Positions 8,884-17,109 of a stretch of 61,673 bases of DNA are shown here, in pieces; the first letter of the stretch is position 1, and every line of letters begins with the position of its first letter. The position numbers and the translations under genes were made by a program. The stretch covers positions 1 through 61,673 of the forward strand of contig JAJZME010000053.1 in assembly GCA_021803035.1 (NCBI GenBank), written 5' to 3'. The notes beneath the pieces are model-generated. The model did no database searches. It was not told the origin of the DNA and saw nothing but the letters and a program-made list of their open reading frames with translations. This stretch comes from Acidobacteriota bacterium. GTDB lineage: Bacteria > Acidobacteriota > Terriglobia > Terriglobales > Acidobacteriaceae.

Positions 8884-9666
8884 ATGAGCTTCGAGAGCTT
8901 GCGTGGCAAGCGCGTGCTGGTGACAGGCGCGGCGGCGGGGATCGGCAAAGCGACGGCTGTGCGCTTTGCGCGCGAAGGCGCCCGCGTGGCCGGATGGGAC
9001 GTGAAGGCAGAGGCGGGTGAGAGCTGGGAGGCAGAGTTGAAGGCTCTGGGCGCGGACGCCCGCTTTGCCGCCGTGGACGTAACCAACCCGGGCGCGGTCG
9101 AATCCGGGGTTGCTGCGATCATAGACACCTGGGGCAGTGTTGATGTGCTTGTGAATAACGCGGGCATCACGCGCGACGCGCAACTGGTGAAGGTGAAGGA
9201 TGGCCAGATTGCCGGAGCCATGACGGATGAGGCATTTGACGCAGTGCTCTCCGTAAACCTGCGCGGCGTATTCCACTGTACGCGGGCGGTGGTGCCGCAT
9301 ATGATTCGCGCCCACGGCGGCGTGATTCTGAATGCCTCATCGGTGGTGGGTTTGTATGGCAACTTCGGGCAGACCAACTACGCCGCCACCAAGGCCGGCG
9401 TCATCTCCTTCACGCGCACCTGGGCGCGCGAGTTGGGCAAGTACGGCATCCGCGTGAATGCTGTAGCGCCGGGATTCATCGCCACCGAGATGGTGCGCGC
9501 CATGCCTGAAAAGGTGCTGGAAGGGATGTGCGCGCACACGCCACTGGGCCGCCTGGGCGAGCCGGGCGAGATCGCCAGCGCCTATGCGTGGCTGGCCAGC
9601 GACGAAGCGGCGTTCGTACACGGCGCCGTGCTGAGCGTGGATGGCGGAATTGTTCTGGGCACATAG
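8884..9666 (+). CDS. Short-chain dehydrogenase/reductase, FabG-like
   Basis: Predicted 260-residue NAD(P)-dependent oxidoreductase. The cofactor motif TGAAAGIG lies near residue 15-22, NNAG follows in the middle, and the catalytic Ser-Tyr-Lys set is seen as NASSVVG and YAATKAG. The C-terminus SVDGGIVLGT is typical of 3-oxoacyl-ACP reductases. The ATG at 8884 is preceded by AAGGAG. It is the first gene of a compact plus-strand group with a KAS III-like protein, hydrolase, CoA ligase and thiolase, so a 3-oxoacyl or 3-hydroxyacyl substrate is likely. In the context of a pathway-specific cluster I would not name it fabG. Confidence 0.88.
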   Translation: MSFESLRGKRVLVTGAAAGIGKATAVRFAREGARVAGWDVKAEAGESWEAELKALGADARFAAVDVTNPGAVESGVAAIIDTWGSVDVLVNNAGITRDAQLVKVKDGQIAGAMTDEAFDAVLSVNLRGVFHCTRAVVPHMIRAHGGVILNASSVVGLYGNFGQTNYAATKAGVISFTRTWARELGKYGIRVNAVAPGFIATEMVRAMPEKVLEGMCAHTPLGRLGEPGEIASAYAWLASDEAAFVHGAVLSVDGGIVLGT

Positions 9667-9712
9667 GGCCGGGGTCGAGGGATGCAAACAAATCATGCAG
9701 GAGAACGCGCGG

Positions 9713-10705
9713 ATGCGGTACGCAAGAATCATCGGCACAGGCGCTTATCTTCCGGAAATTGAAATCAGCAACGACGTGTTGCGCAAGCAACTGGCGCATG
9801 TGCCTGAGTTTGTGGACAAGATGGAGGCCAGCACCGGCATTCGCAAACGCTGGTATGCGCCCGAAGACTGGGCGACGAGCGATCTGGCGCTGAGGGCTGC
9901 CGAGACGGCGCTGGCTGATGCCGGCCGCGCGCCCGCCGATGTAGACCTCATCATTCTCGGCACGGATTCGCCCGATTACATTACCCCCGCAACTTCCGTG
10001 GTGCTGCAGCACAAGCTCGGCGCAAAGCGCGCGGGAACGTTCGATGTGGGCTGCGCGTGCTCGTCGTTCCCCGCGGGCCTGGCTATCGCGTCGGGTCTGC
10101 TGGCCACGAATGCAAACCTGAAGACCATCCTGGTGCTCGGTGTCTACATGATGCACAAGCTGGCCGATCCGAAGGATCCGACGATCTTCTTTTATGGTGA
10201 CGGCGCGGGCGCGGCGGTGTTGGAGCCCGGCGACGAGCCGGGCTTCCTGTCGTCGGCGTTTCTTGCGGACGGCGCCTATGCGAAGCACTGGGGCATTTAC
10301 GCGGGCGGAACAGCGGAGCCGGCCAGTGAGGAAGCGCTTGCGGCCGGACGCACGAAGGTGAGATTGATCGAGCGCTACCCGCCGGAAGTGAATGAAGAGG
10401 GCTGGCAGAAGCTGGTGCGCGAGGTGGCCGCCGCGGGCGGCTTCAAGGTGAGCGATATCGGGCATGTGCTCTTTACGCAGGTGCGCAAGAAAACGATTGA
10501 CACAGTGATGGAAGCGCTGGGCCTGGAACGCGAGCGCAGCCATTGCATCATGGAGGAAAAGGGTTACACGGGCTCGGCGTGCGTGGCGATGGCTCTGGAC
10601 GAGGCGCGCCGGCTGGGCAAGATCGAACCGGGCAGCATCCTGGTGCTGGTGGGCTCAGGTGTTGGCTACAATCAGGCGGCGGTGGCGTTCCGATGGGCAA
10701 GCTAG
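9713..10705 (+). CDS. Beta-ketoacyl-ACP synthase III-like protein with altered active site
   Basis: Predicted 330-residue thiolase-fold protein of the KAS III group. The start at 9713 follows a GGAG box and gives the usual opening MRYARIIGTGAYLPE. The nucleophile Cys116 is retained in CACSSF (FabH: ACAGF). The other two catalytic positions differ: the His of the HQ motif is Thr255 (FTQVRKKTI), and the Asn of GNTSAAS is Tyr285 (GYTGSAC). The C-terminal GSGVGYNQAAVAF is conserved. Without His and Asn, a decarboxylating condensation is unlikely, so acyl transfer or another thioester reaction is more probable. It starts 46 bp after the SDR gene and its 3' end overlaps the hydrolase gene by 13 bp. 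Confidence 0.82.
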   Translation: MRYARIIGTGAYLPEIEISNDVLRKQLAHVPEFVDKMEASTGIRKRWYAPEDWATSDLALRAAETALADAGRAPADVDLIILGTDSPDYITPATSVVLQHKLGAKRAGTFDVGCACSSFPAGLAIASGLLATNANLKTILVLGVYMMHKLADPKDPTIFFYGDGAGAAVLEPGDEPGFLSSAFLADGAYAKHWGIYAGGTAEPASEEALAAGRTKVRLIERYPPEVNEEGWQKLVREVAAAGGFKVSDIGHVLFTQVRKKTIDTVMEALGLERERSHCIMEEKGYTGSACVAMALDEARRLGKIEPGSILVLVGSGVGYNQAAVAFRWAS

Positions 10706-11490
10706 CGTCCCACACCGTCGATTTGGCCGCCGGAGGGCAGCATTATCTGGCCGGCGGCTCGGGCGCGCCGCTGTTTTTCTTGCACGGCGTGGGCGCCATC
10801 GCAGCCAGTTGGTCGGCTGCCGGTGAGGCGCTTTGCGGCGAGTATCGCGTGGTGATCCCCGACCTTGCCGGGCACGGCGCCAGCGCGCCGCGAACCGGCA
10901 AGATCACGTTCGCAATGCAACTGGAGGCGCTCGAAGCCATCCTGCACGCGGAGGCGGCGGAGCCCGCAGTCCTTGTGGGCCACTCGCTGGGCGGATGGCT
11001 GAGCTGCGTGCTGACGCTGCGCCACCCCGAATTGGTGCGGTGCGTGGTGCTCGTGAATGGGCCGCTGCTGCTGCCCTGGCCGGAAGGGCTTTCCCTCCTG
11101 CCCAACAATCGCGCTGAAGCGGCGCGGCTGTTTGCGGCCACCAGCTCTTCCACCAGCGCGCCGGTGGGCGACGCCATGCTCGACGCTTATATTGCCTACG
11201 CGCGGACCGGCCCCATCGGCCGCTTCGTCTTCGATCTGGAAGCCTGGAAGCCGTATTTTCTCGATGACCGTCTTCAGCATTTTCCGCGGCCTGTGGATCT
11301 GATCTGGGGCATGGACGACGAGTTGGTCAGCTTTGCCAATGCGGAGATTCTGCTGGCCCGGCTTCCCAACGTGCGCGTTACGCGGCTCGAGGGCTGCGGC
11401 CATTTGCCGCATATCGACTGCCCGCAACGATTCATGGAAGCCCTGCGCGCGGCGCTGGCACGGACGGCGCCGGAAAGAGAGACCGTATGA
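10693..11490 (+). CDS. Alpha/beta-hydrolase
   Basis: Predicted 265-residue hydrolase. The oxyanion-hole motif FFLHGVG lies near residue 28-34, the nucleophile elbow GHSLGG near 96-101, the acidic residue in WGMDDELV and the catalytic His in EGCGHLPHID. All three members of the Ser-Asp-His triad are therefore present. The ATG at 10693 lies inside the 3' end of the preceding KAS III-like gene, and the stop overlaps the next start by four bases. The gene is thus locked into the middle of an operon. Its substrate may be an ester or thioester of the pathway product; the sequence does not tell which. Confidence 0.85.
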   Translation: MGKLASHTVDLAAGGQHYLAGGSGAPLFFLHGVGAIAASWSAAGEALCGEYRVVIPDLAGHGASAPRTGKITFAMQLEALEAILHAEAAEPAVLVGHSLGGWLSCVLTLRHPELVRCVVLVNGPLLLPWPEGLSLLPNNRAEAARLFAATSSSTSAPVGDAMLDAYIAYARTGPIGRFVFDLEAWKPYFLDDRLQHFPRPVDLIWGMDDELVSFANAEILLARLPNVRVTRLEGCGHLPHIDCPQRFMEALRAALARTAPERETV

Positions 11491-12974
11491 TTGCCGGCGA
11501 CATTCTCAGTGAGCGGGCGCGGCTGTCACCGCATGATGAGGCACTGCTCACGGTTGCGGACGGCCGCCGCTATTCGTATGGCGAACTGGATTCGCGGGCC
11601 GATCGCCTGGCGCAATCGCTGAGCGGCGCATTGGGCATCGCGAAGCGCGACCGCGTGGGAATTCTTGCCGAAAACGGCGTTGCTTTTCTCGATGCATTCT
11701 TCGCCGCCGGGCGCCTGGGATTTGTTCTTGTTCCGCTCAATACACGCTGGACTGCAAGCGAACTGGCGCAGGTGGCGCGCGACTGCGGCATGAAGGCGCT
11801 GCTGTACAGCGGGCGCTATGCGGCAACAGCCGGGGAACTATGCCGGAGGGCACCGATCGGCCGAAGCCTGCAGCTTGACGACAACGCCTACGCCAGGGGC
11901 GACGAGGCCTTCGGGCGCACCGCCTGCGAACCGGAGGATCTCTATCTTCTGCTCTATACCAGCGGCACCACGGGAAAGCCCAAGGGCGTGATGATTCCGC
12001 ATCGCATGGTGGCGTGGAACGCGTATAACACCGCGGCATCGTGGCAACTGTGCGCAACGGATGTCACCAGCATCTGCACGCCACTTTATCACGCCGGCGC
12101 CTGCGTCTCGATGCCGTCGCTCTTTCTGCTCGGCGGCCGGATCGTCCTGCATGAGGGCTTCGATGCCGGCGAAGTGCTGCGTACGATCGAGCGCGAGCGC
12201 TGCACATTCTTCTTTGCCGTACCCACCATCTTGGAAATGCTCACGCGCGCGGCGGAGTGGCCGAACGCGGATTTGAGCAGCCTGCGCTGGTGCATCAGCG
12301 GCGGCGCTCCCCTGCCTGCGCCGGTCGCCGCTCTCTATCGCCACCGCGGATTGGTGATGAAAGAAGGCTACGGCCTCACCGAAGCAGGGGTGAACTGTTT
12401 CGCGATGAGCGCGGAGGAATCCCGGACCAAAGCCGGCTCCATCGGCAAGCCCATGCTGTTCACAGAGGCCAGGCTGGCGCCGGTTGCGGGCACGACGGAA
12501 GGCGCGGGCGAACTGTGCCTGCGCGGGCCGCATGTCGCGAGCGGTTACTGGAATCAGCCCGCAGCCAGCGCCGCGGCATTCGATGCCGACGGCTGGCTGC
12601 ACACCGGCGACCTGGCACGCGCAGACGAGGAGGGTTTCTATTGGATCGTCGGGCGGCTAGGAGAAATGCTCATTTCCGGCGGGGTCAACATCTATCCCGC
12701 AGAGATCGAGACCGCGCTGCTGGATCATCCCGCGATTGCCGCCGCAGCCGTTGTCGGAGTCCCCGATGCGAAATGGGGCGAGGTTCCGGTGGCATTTCTG
12801 GTGGCGCGCAGGCCCGTCACAGGTGAGGAAATCACTACCTTTCTCAGCCAGCGGATAGCGCGATACAAGCTGCCCAGGCAAATTGAATTTCTCACTGAAC
12901 TGCCGCGCACTTCGTCCGGCAAGGTCGCGAAAAAAGAGTTGTACGAGAGGTGGACGCGCTTGAAGAGTGCCTGA
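11487..12974 (+). CDS. Acyl-CoA synthetase (AMP-forming)
   Basis: Predicted 495-residue ANL-family ligase. The A3 motif LLLYTSGTTGKPKGVMIPH is near residues 154-172. It is followed by YGLTEAG, LHTGDLARADEEGFYWIVGR, the GGVNIYPAEIE hinge region and a C-terminal TSSGKVAKKEL with the catalytic Lys. Overall it resembles medium/long-chain fatty acyl-CoA ligases. The start overlaps the hydrolase stop by 4 bp (11487-11490). In context it would convert a released or imported acid to its CoA thioester for the SDR and thiolase encoded in the same run. Chain length cannot be inferred. Confidence 0.88.
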   Translation: MIAGDILSERARLSPHDEALLTVADGRRYSYGELDSRADRLAQSLSGALGIAKRDRVGILAENGVAFLDAFFAAGRLGFVLVPLNTRWTASELAQVARDCGMKALLYSGRYAATAGELCRRAPIGRSLQLDDNAYARGDEAFGRTACEPEDLYLLLYTSGTTGKPKGVMIPHRMVAWNAYNTAASWQLCATDVTSICTPLYHAGACVSMPSLFLLGGRIVLHEGFDAGEVLRTIERERCTFFFAVPTILEMLTRAAEWPNADLSSLRWCISGGAPLPAPVAALYRHRGLVMKEGYGLTEAGVNCFAMSAEESRTKAGSIGKPMLFTEARLAPVAGTTEGAGELCLRGPHVASGYWNQPAASAAAFDADGWLHTGDLARADEEGFYWIVGRLGEMLISGGVNIYPAEIETALLDHPAIAAAAVVGVPDAKWGEVPVAFLVARRPVTGEEITTFLSQRIARYKLPRQIEFLTELPRTSSGKVAKKELYERWTRLKSA

Positions 12975-13061
12975 GCCCCGCCCACAACATGGCAGGCCAT
13001 AGGCTGGGCATCGAAGCGCAACCACGAGATGAATGATCAGAGCCAAGGAGCTTGAACGAAT

Positions 13062-14234
13062 ATGAAGACTGTCATCATCGCCGCCAAACGCACCGCCGTG
13101 GGCACGTTTATGGGCACACTGAAGGACGTTCCTGCAACCGCACTGGGGATCGCCGCGGCGAGGCCGGTTGTTGCGGGCCTGCCGCCATCGGATGTTGCCG
13201 ACGTGATTGTCGGCAACGTGCTGCAAGCCGGAGCAGGCATGAACCCCGCGCGCCAGGTCGCTCTCGGCGCGGGCTTGCCGTCGCGCGTGCCTGCCCAAAC
13301 CATCCAGCGCCCCTGCGGCAGTGGCCTGCAGGCGGTGGTGAGTGCGGTACAGGGCATCAAGGCCGGCGATGGACAGCTCTATCTTGCCGGCGGGATCGAA
13401 AGCATGTCCGGCGCGCCGTTTTTGTTGAAGGGAGCCAGATCCGGCATACGCATGGGCAATGCGGAGCTGATTGACAGCATGGTAAGCGACGGCCTGACTG
13501 ACGCCTTCGGCAACTGCCACATGGGCGTGACGGCTGAAACGGTCGCGGCGCGCTGGGGAGTTACGCGCGCCGATCAGGACGCTTATGCCTGCGAGAGCCA
13601 GCGCCGCGCCGCAGCCGCGATTGCCGCCGGACACTTCAAGGAAGAGATTGTGCCGGTCGCGGTTCCCTCGCGCAAAGGAACCGTAACCTTCGTGCAGGAC
13701 GAGCATGTGCGCGCCGATACCACCATGGACGGACTGGCCAAGCTTCGCCCGGCATTCAAGCCGGACGGAGGGACGGTGACTGCCGGCAATGCCAGCGGCA
13801 TCAACGATGGCGCGGCCATGGCTGCAGTCGCAACCGAGGAGTATGCGAAAGCCAATGGGTTGCCGGTTGTTGCGGAGATTGTCGGCTACGCTGTGTCGGC
13901 GGTCGATCCCGAGGTGATGGGCATCGCTCCTGTCAGCGCCATTCCGGCGGCTCTTGCAAAAGCGGGCGTCAGCCTGGCGGATATCGATCTTATCGAATTG
14001 AGCGAAGCATTCGCCGCGACCGCAGTTGCCGTGATCCGCGAATTGCATCTCGATCCGGCCCGGGTGAACGTGAGCGGCGGGGCGATCGCGCTCGGGCATC
14101 CCATAGGCGCCTCCGGAGCACGGCTGCTGGTCACGCTGATTCACGGCCTGCGGCGCATGAACAAGGAACTGGGCGTTGTGAGCCTCTGCATCGGCGGCGG
14201 AATGGGAATCGCAGCGGTTATTCGCGCACGATAG
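13062..14234 (+). CDS. Thiolase (acetyl-CoA acetyltransferase type)
   Basis: Predicted 390-residue thiolase, the normal length for the family. Cys85 in [10 protein letters not shown] is the acyl-accepting Cys. The C-terminal [16 protein letters not shown] supplies the His and CIGGGMG the second Cys. The middle segment [12 protein letters not shown] is also conserved. It would cleave 3-oxoacyl-CoA or condense two acyl-CoAs. It lies 87 bp after the ligase gene, close enough to share its transcript. A Shine-Dalgarno-like AAGGAG lies upstream of the ATG. The RPC in place of the usual KVC/RFC before the active Cys is a minor deviation. The direction of the reaction in vivo is unknown. Confidence 0.9.
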   Translation: MKTVIIAAKRTAVGTFMGTLKDVPATALGIAAARPVVAGLPPSDVADVIVGNVLQAGAGMNPARQVALGAGLPSRVPAQTIQRPCGSGLQAVVSAVQGIKAGDGQLYLAGGIESMSGAPFLLKGARSGIRMGNAELIDSMVSDGLTDAFGNCHMGVTAETVAARWGVTRADQDAYACESQRRAAAAIAAGHFKEEIVPVAVPSRKGTVTFVQDEHVRADTTMDGLAKLRPAFKPDGGTVTAGNASGINDGAAMAAVATEEYAKANGLPVVAEIVGYAVSAVDPEVMGIAPVSAIPAALAKAGVSLADIDLIELSEAFAATAVAVIRELHLDPARVNVSGGAIALGHPIGASGARLLVTLIHGLRRMNKELGVVSLCIGGGMGIAAVIRAR

Positions 14235-14628
14235 GCGACCGCGCCTTGCAGCAGATAGATCCGCTACCCAAGCCGCGGCTCAGGAAACTCCAGGGCAATC
14301 GCATGAACGGGCAGTTCTGCCCGCACTGGCCTTGTTACGCCGCCCCGATGGGGCTCCGAGGTGTTTTTCCGGCGCTTTCCCAGCGTTGAAACGCTGGGCT
14401 AACGAACATTGCGCCTACGGCGCCAGCAAATCGGAACCACTGAAGTTAACAAATAGCCTTCATGCGATCGCCCTGCAGGAAACTCGGGAGCGGACGTGCA
14501 ACCGGCTCGGCAAGTGCTATGATTCCTGCACAGCCATCGGTGGGGAAATTTCAAGGCGCAGCGCTGCCCCCTGCAAGGCGATGCAGCCGCGGGCGTTGAG
14601 CATGGCGTTTCTGTTTTGAGGCACGACG
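14235..14628. other. Intergenic region with a palindromic repeat-like hairpin
   Basis: No gene is supported here. A perfect 9-bp inverted repeat (CCCAGCGTT / AACGCTGGG, 14379-14398, 2-nt loop) is followed by a second short palindrome GCGCC-TAC-GGCGC at 14411-14423. Neither has a U-tract. This pattern looks like a dispersed intergenic repeat of the kind common in acidobacterial genomes, and it could also end transcription of the lipid operon. Confidence 0.45.
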
Positions 14629-16368
14629 ATGCAATTGGATGCCTTTGGCGCAGGTCCGGACAGTTCGGCGGAATCGCGGCTTCAGGAAGCGGACGCAGTG
14701 CCGCCAGGCTCACCGAATTTCCGGGAAGAGCGCGAGGAACTGGAATGGCTTCTTCGCCATCCGGAGATGGTCCGGTCCGCCAACCTGGTGCGCTTTCTTT
14801 CCTTCATCTGCAACCGGTACTTTGACGGCGAGTCGGACGAGATCCGCGAGTATTCGATTGCCGTGGAGGCACTGGGCCGCAAGGCGACGAGCTTCGATTC
14901 GCATGTGGATCCGATAGTTCGCGTGACCGCCAGGGCGCTGCGCAAGAAGCTGGACGAGATTTACAAGAGCGACGGCAAGGACCGGGCGCTGCAGGTTGTT
15001 CTGCCGGTGGGGCACTATGTGCCTCAGTTTGTCCGCACGCCGCAACCGGGCGGACCAGCGGAAGGCGCTGGCGATGAAGCACAGCAGGCGCGCAATGTTC
15101 ACTGGCTGGCCGCGCACCGGCGGGTGATGGTGCAATCCGGTTTGGTGCTGGTGGCGCTGGCGGGTGTTTTTGTGGCCGGTTATTTCTTCGGGCAGCACGC
15201 CGGGCACTCGCCGGTCTCCGTAAGCCATTCATTCAACTGGGGTCAGCCGGTTTGGAGCGACGAGTTCAACGGGGCTACCGGGCAAGCGCCAGACCCCGCC
15301 AAATGGACCTTCCAAACCGGAAATAACGATGGTTGGGGCAATCACGAGCTGGAGATTTATTGTGCACCACGCGGCCCGAACCCTCGCGGGTGCAATCCGC
15401 GGCGGCCGAATGCGTTCCTGGATGGCGCGGGTCATCTAGTGCTGCGCGCCGAACGCAACGCGGAGGGAGATTGGACTTCGGCCAGGATGACCACCAGCGG
15501 CCTGAAGGATTTCCAGTACGGGCGAATCGAGGCGCGCATGAGGATGCCCGTCGGCCCCGGGCTTTGGCCCTCGTTCTGGATGCTGGGCGCGGACTTCAGG
15601 AAAGTTGGCTGGCCGGCCTCCGGTTCCGTGGATATTGTGGAGAATGTCTCAGAAACGCCGCGCACCAACGGCCTGGGGCCGCAGATGATCCGTGCCACGG
15701 TGCACGGGCCCCGCTATTACGGCGCAAACGGCCTGTGGCACGACTTTATGCTGCCCGACGGCGGGCGGGTGGACGACAGCAGCTTTCACACCTACGGCAT
15801 CATCTGGTCGCCCGGCATGATCCAGTTCTATGTGGACGACCCCGCGAACGTGTATTTTGTGCAGGATGCGAACGACATCCCGGCGGGCGGCCAGTGGGTC
15901 TTCAACCACCCCTTTTCGCTTGTCTTGAACCTGGCCGTGGGCGGCGACTGGCCGGGAGATCCGGATGCCTCGACCCCGAATCCGGCGGACATGGTCGTGG
16001 ACTATGTCCGCGTCTACAAGATTCCCGCAGTTCCGGCGCCGAGCATCATGTGGCAGCCGGTGCACGTGAAGAGCGGGGCTTCCGTGGCCAGCCTTGTGAG
16101 CCTGCAGGCGCGGCAGTACGCCGGCCGGGTGCTGCTGAGCTGCACGACGCAGCCCGCCACGGCCACGTGTTCTCTGGCTACCTCGGTTGTGAACTTCTCC
16201 GATACGCTCTCGCAGGAAGACACGCTGACGCTCGCGACGGAGTCCTTTTCCGACAAGGGCAGGACGACGGCAGCGCCGGGTCACTATAAAGTCACCATTA
16301 CGGCTACCACCATGAGCGGAAACCGGTCGCAGCTCACCGTACCGTTTGAGGTTACAGGCGGCGGATAA
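14629..16368 (+). CDS. Membrane winged-helix regulator fused to a catalytically altered GH16 domain
   Basis: Predicted 579-residue fusion. Residues about 36-135 form a winged-helix domain of the kind found at the N-terminus of acidobacterial membrane regulators (EYSIAVEALGR, DPIVRVTARALRKKLDEIY, LPVGHYVP). A single transmembrane helix follows at about 166-188 (VMVQSGLVLVALAGVFVAGY). Residues about 205-470 are a GH16 beta-jelly-roll (WSDEFNGATG, YGRIEARMRMP, LNLAVGGDWPGDPDAS, VVDYVRVYK), and the tail (about 480-579) is an Ig-like domain. The GH16 signature E-x-D-x-x-E reads S333-V-D335-I-V-E338, so the nucleophile Glu is replaced by Ser (codon TCC), while the two neighbouring GH16 genes keep it. 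I infer a one-component sensor that binds beta-glucan outside and acts on DNA inside, probably on the receptor gene downstream. Confidence 0.85.
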   Translation: MQLDAFGAGPDSSAESRLQEADAVPPGSPNFREEREELEWLLRHPEMVRSANLVRFLSFICNRYFDGESDEIREYSIAVEALGRKATSFDSHVDPIVRVTARALRKKLDEIYKSDGKDRALQVVLPVGHYVPQFVRTPQPGGPAEGAGDEAQQARNVHWLAAHRRVMVQSGLVLVALAGVFVAGYFFGQHAGHSPVSVSHSFNWGQPVWSDEFNGATGQAPDPAKWTFQTGNNDGWGNHELEIYCAPRGPNPRGCNPRRPNAFLDGAGHLVLRAERNAEGDWTSARMTTSGLKDFQYGRIEARMRMPVGPGLWPSFWMLGADFRKVGWPASGSVDIVENVSETPRTNGLGPQMIRATVHGPRYYGANGLWHDFMLPDGGRVDDSSFHTYGIIWSPGMIQFYVDDPANVYFVQDANDIPAGGQWVFNHPFSLVLNLAVGGDWPGDPDASTPNPADMVVDYVRVYKIPAVPAPSIMWQPVHVKSGASVASLVSLQARQYAGRVLLSCTTQPATATCSLATSVVNFSDTLSQEDTLTLATESFSDKGRTTAAPGHYKVTITATTMSGNRSQLTVPFEVTGGG

Positions 16369-17109
16369 ACCGCCTGGCCAAGGGTAAATGGGAGCCGATT
16401 TACGCCGGATTTACCCGTAAATCAGAGGAAGTATTCCGTCCGGGCTTTGCCCGTCACGGCCATGCGCAGCGATCTCGCTGCTGCCGCCCAATGCGCGATC
16501 TCCAATGCATCCGCGCGCCTATTTTGTTCCCCCAGATCACCGGCTACGATTCACGCACTATCGTGTAGTCGCACAAGAAGATCGGCGCCTTACGGCGATT
16601 CGCGCAGATTGGAATCAACCCCCGGCAAGGTGTCTTTCTGCCCGGTTCAGGCGGCCCTCCGCAAGGGGTTGAAAGTTGCTTTCTCGGTTAACCTGTGCCG
16701 CTGTGGGTTCCGCTGAGCCGGGCGCCGGCGATGCTACCCGTAAATTTATCTGCCTTTACGTTTCCAGCCGCACTGCGCAGCGGGTTGAATACGCAATGTT
16801 CCGCAGAGTTTGCAAAGGGGCTTCTGCCATCGGGCGGGGCGACACAGGCGCTGCCTCAAGTCAGGAGCAGAGGAACGTTGCACGGACGCGGAGCCGTTGA
16901 TGGCTTCGAAGACGCCGGCGAAGCAGTTCGGGAAACGATTGACGAGAAGAGTAGGAAGGATTGGGACGATTCTCGCAGTGACGACGAAAATGCGCTTGCC
17001 CGGGAAGGCGGAACTTCCAACCCGGCCGATGGACAACGGAAATGGCGTCGCCGGAGGACAAAGCGCACCGCCCGCATGAAAAATGCGGCATTATGGAGGA
17101 TACGTAGCC
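16369..17109. other. Long intergenic region upstream of the second TonB-dependent receptor
   Basis: This 741-bp gap has no supported gene; the open frames are short, overlapping and without a recognisable start. It carries palindromic elements (listed separately at 16384-16422) and a second TACCCGTAAAT copy at 16735-16745. Its length and position between sensor and receptor suit a regulated promoter region with a long leader. Confidence 0.5.
16384..16422. promoter_or_regulatory. Cluster of ATTTAC/GTAAAT half sites, candidate operator
   Basis: GTAAAT (16384-16389), ATTTAC (16398-16403), ATTTAC (16409-16414) and GTAAAT (16417-16422) alternate in 39 bp. The last two form a perfect inverted repeat around CC. 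The 11-mer TACCCGTAAAT recurs at 16735-16745, closer to the receptor start at 17110. A site bound by the winged-helix protein encoded just upstream is an attractive but untested reading. Confidence 0.4.

Noticed and set aside
12657..14144. 495-codon minus-strand frame spanning the ligase and thiolase genes
   Set aside because: Antisense to two well-supported genes, no recognisable motifs.
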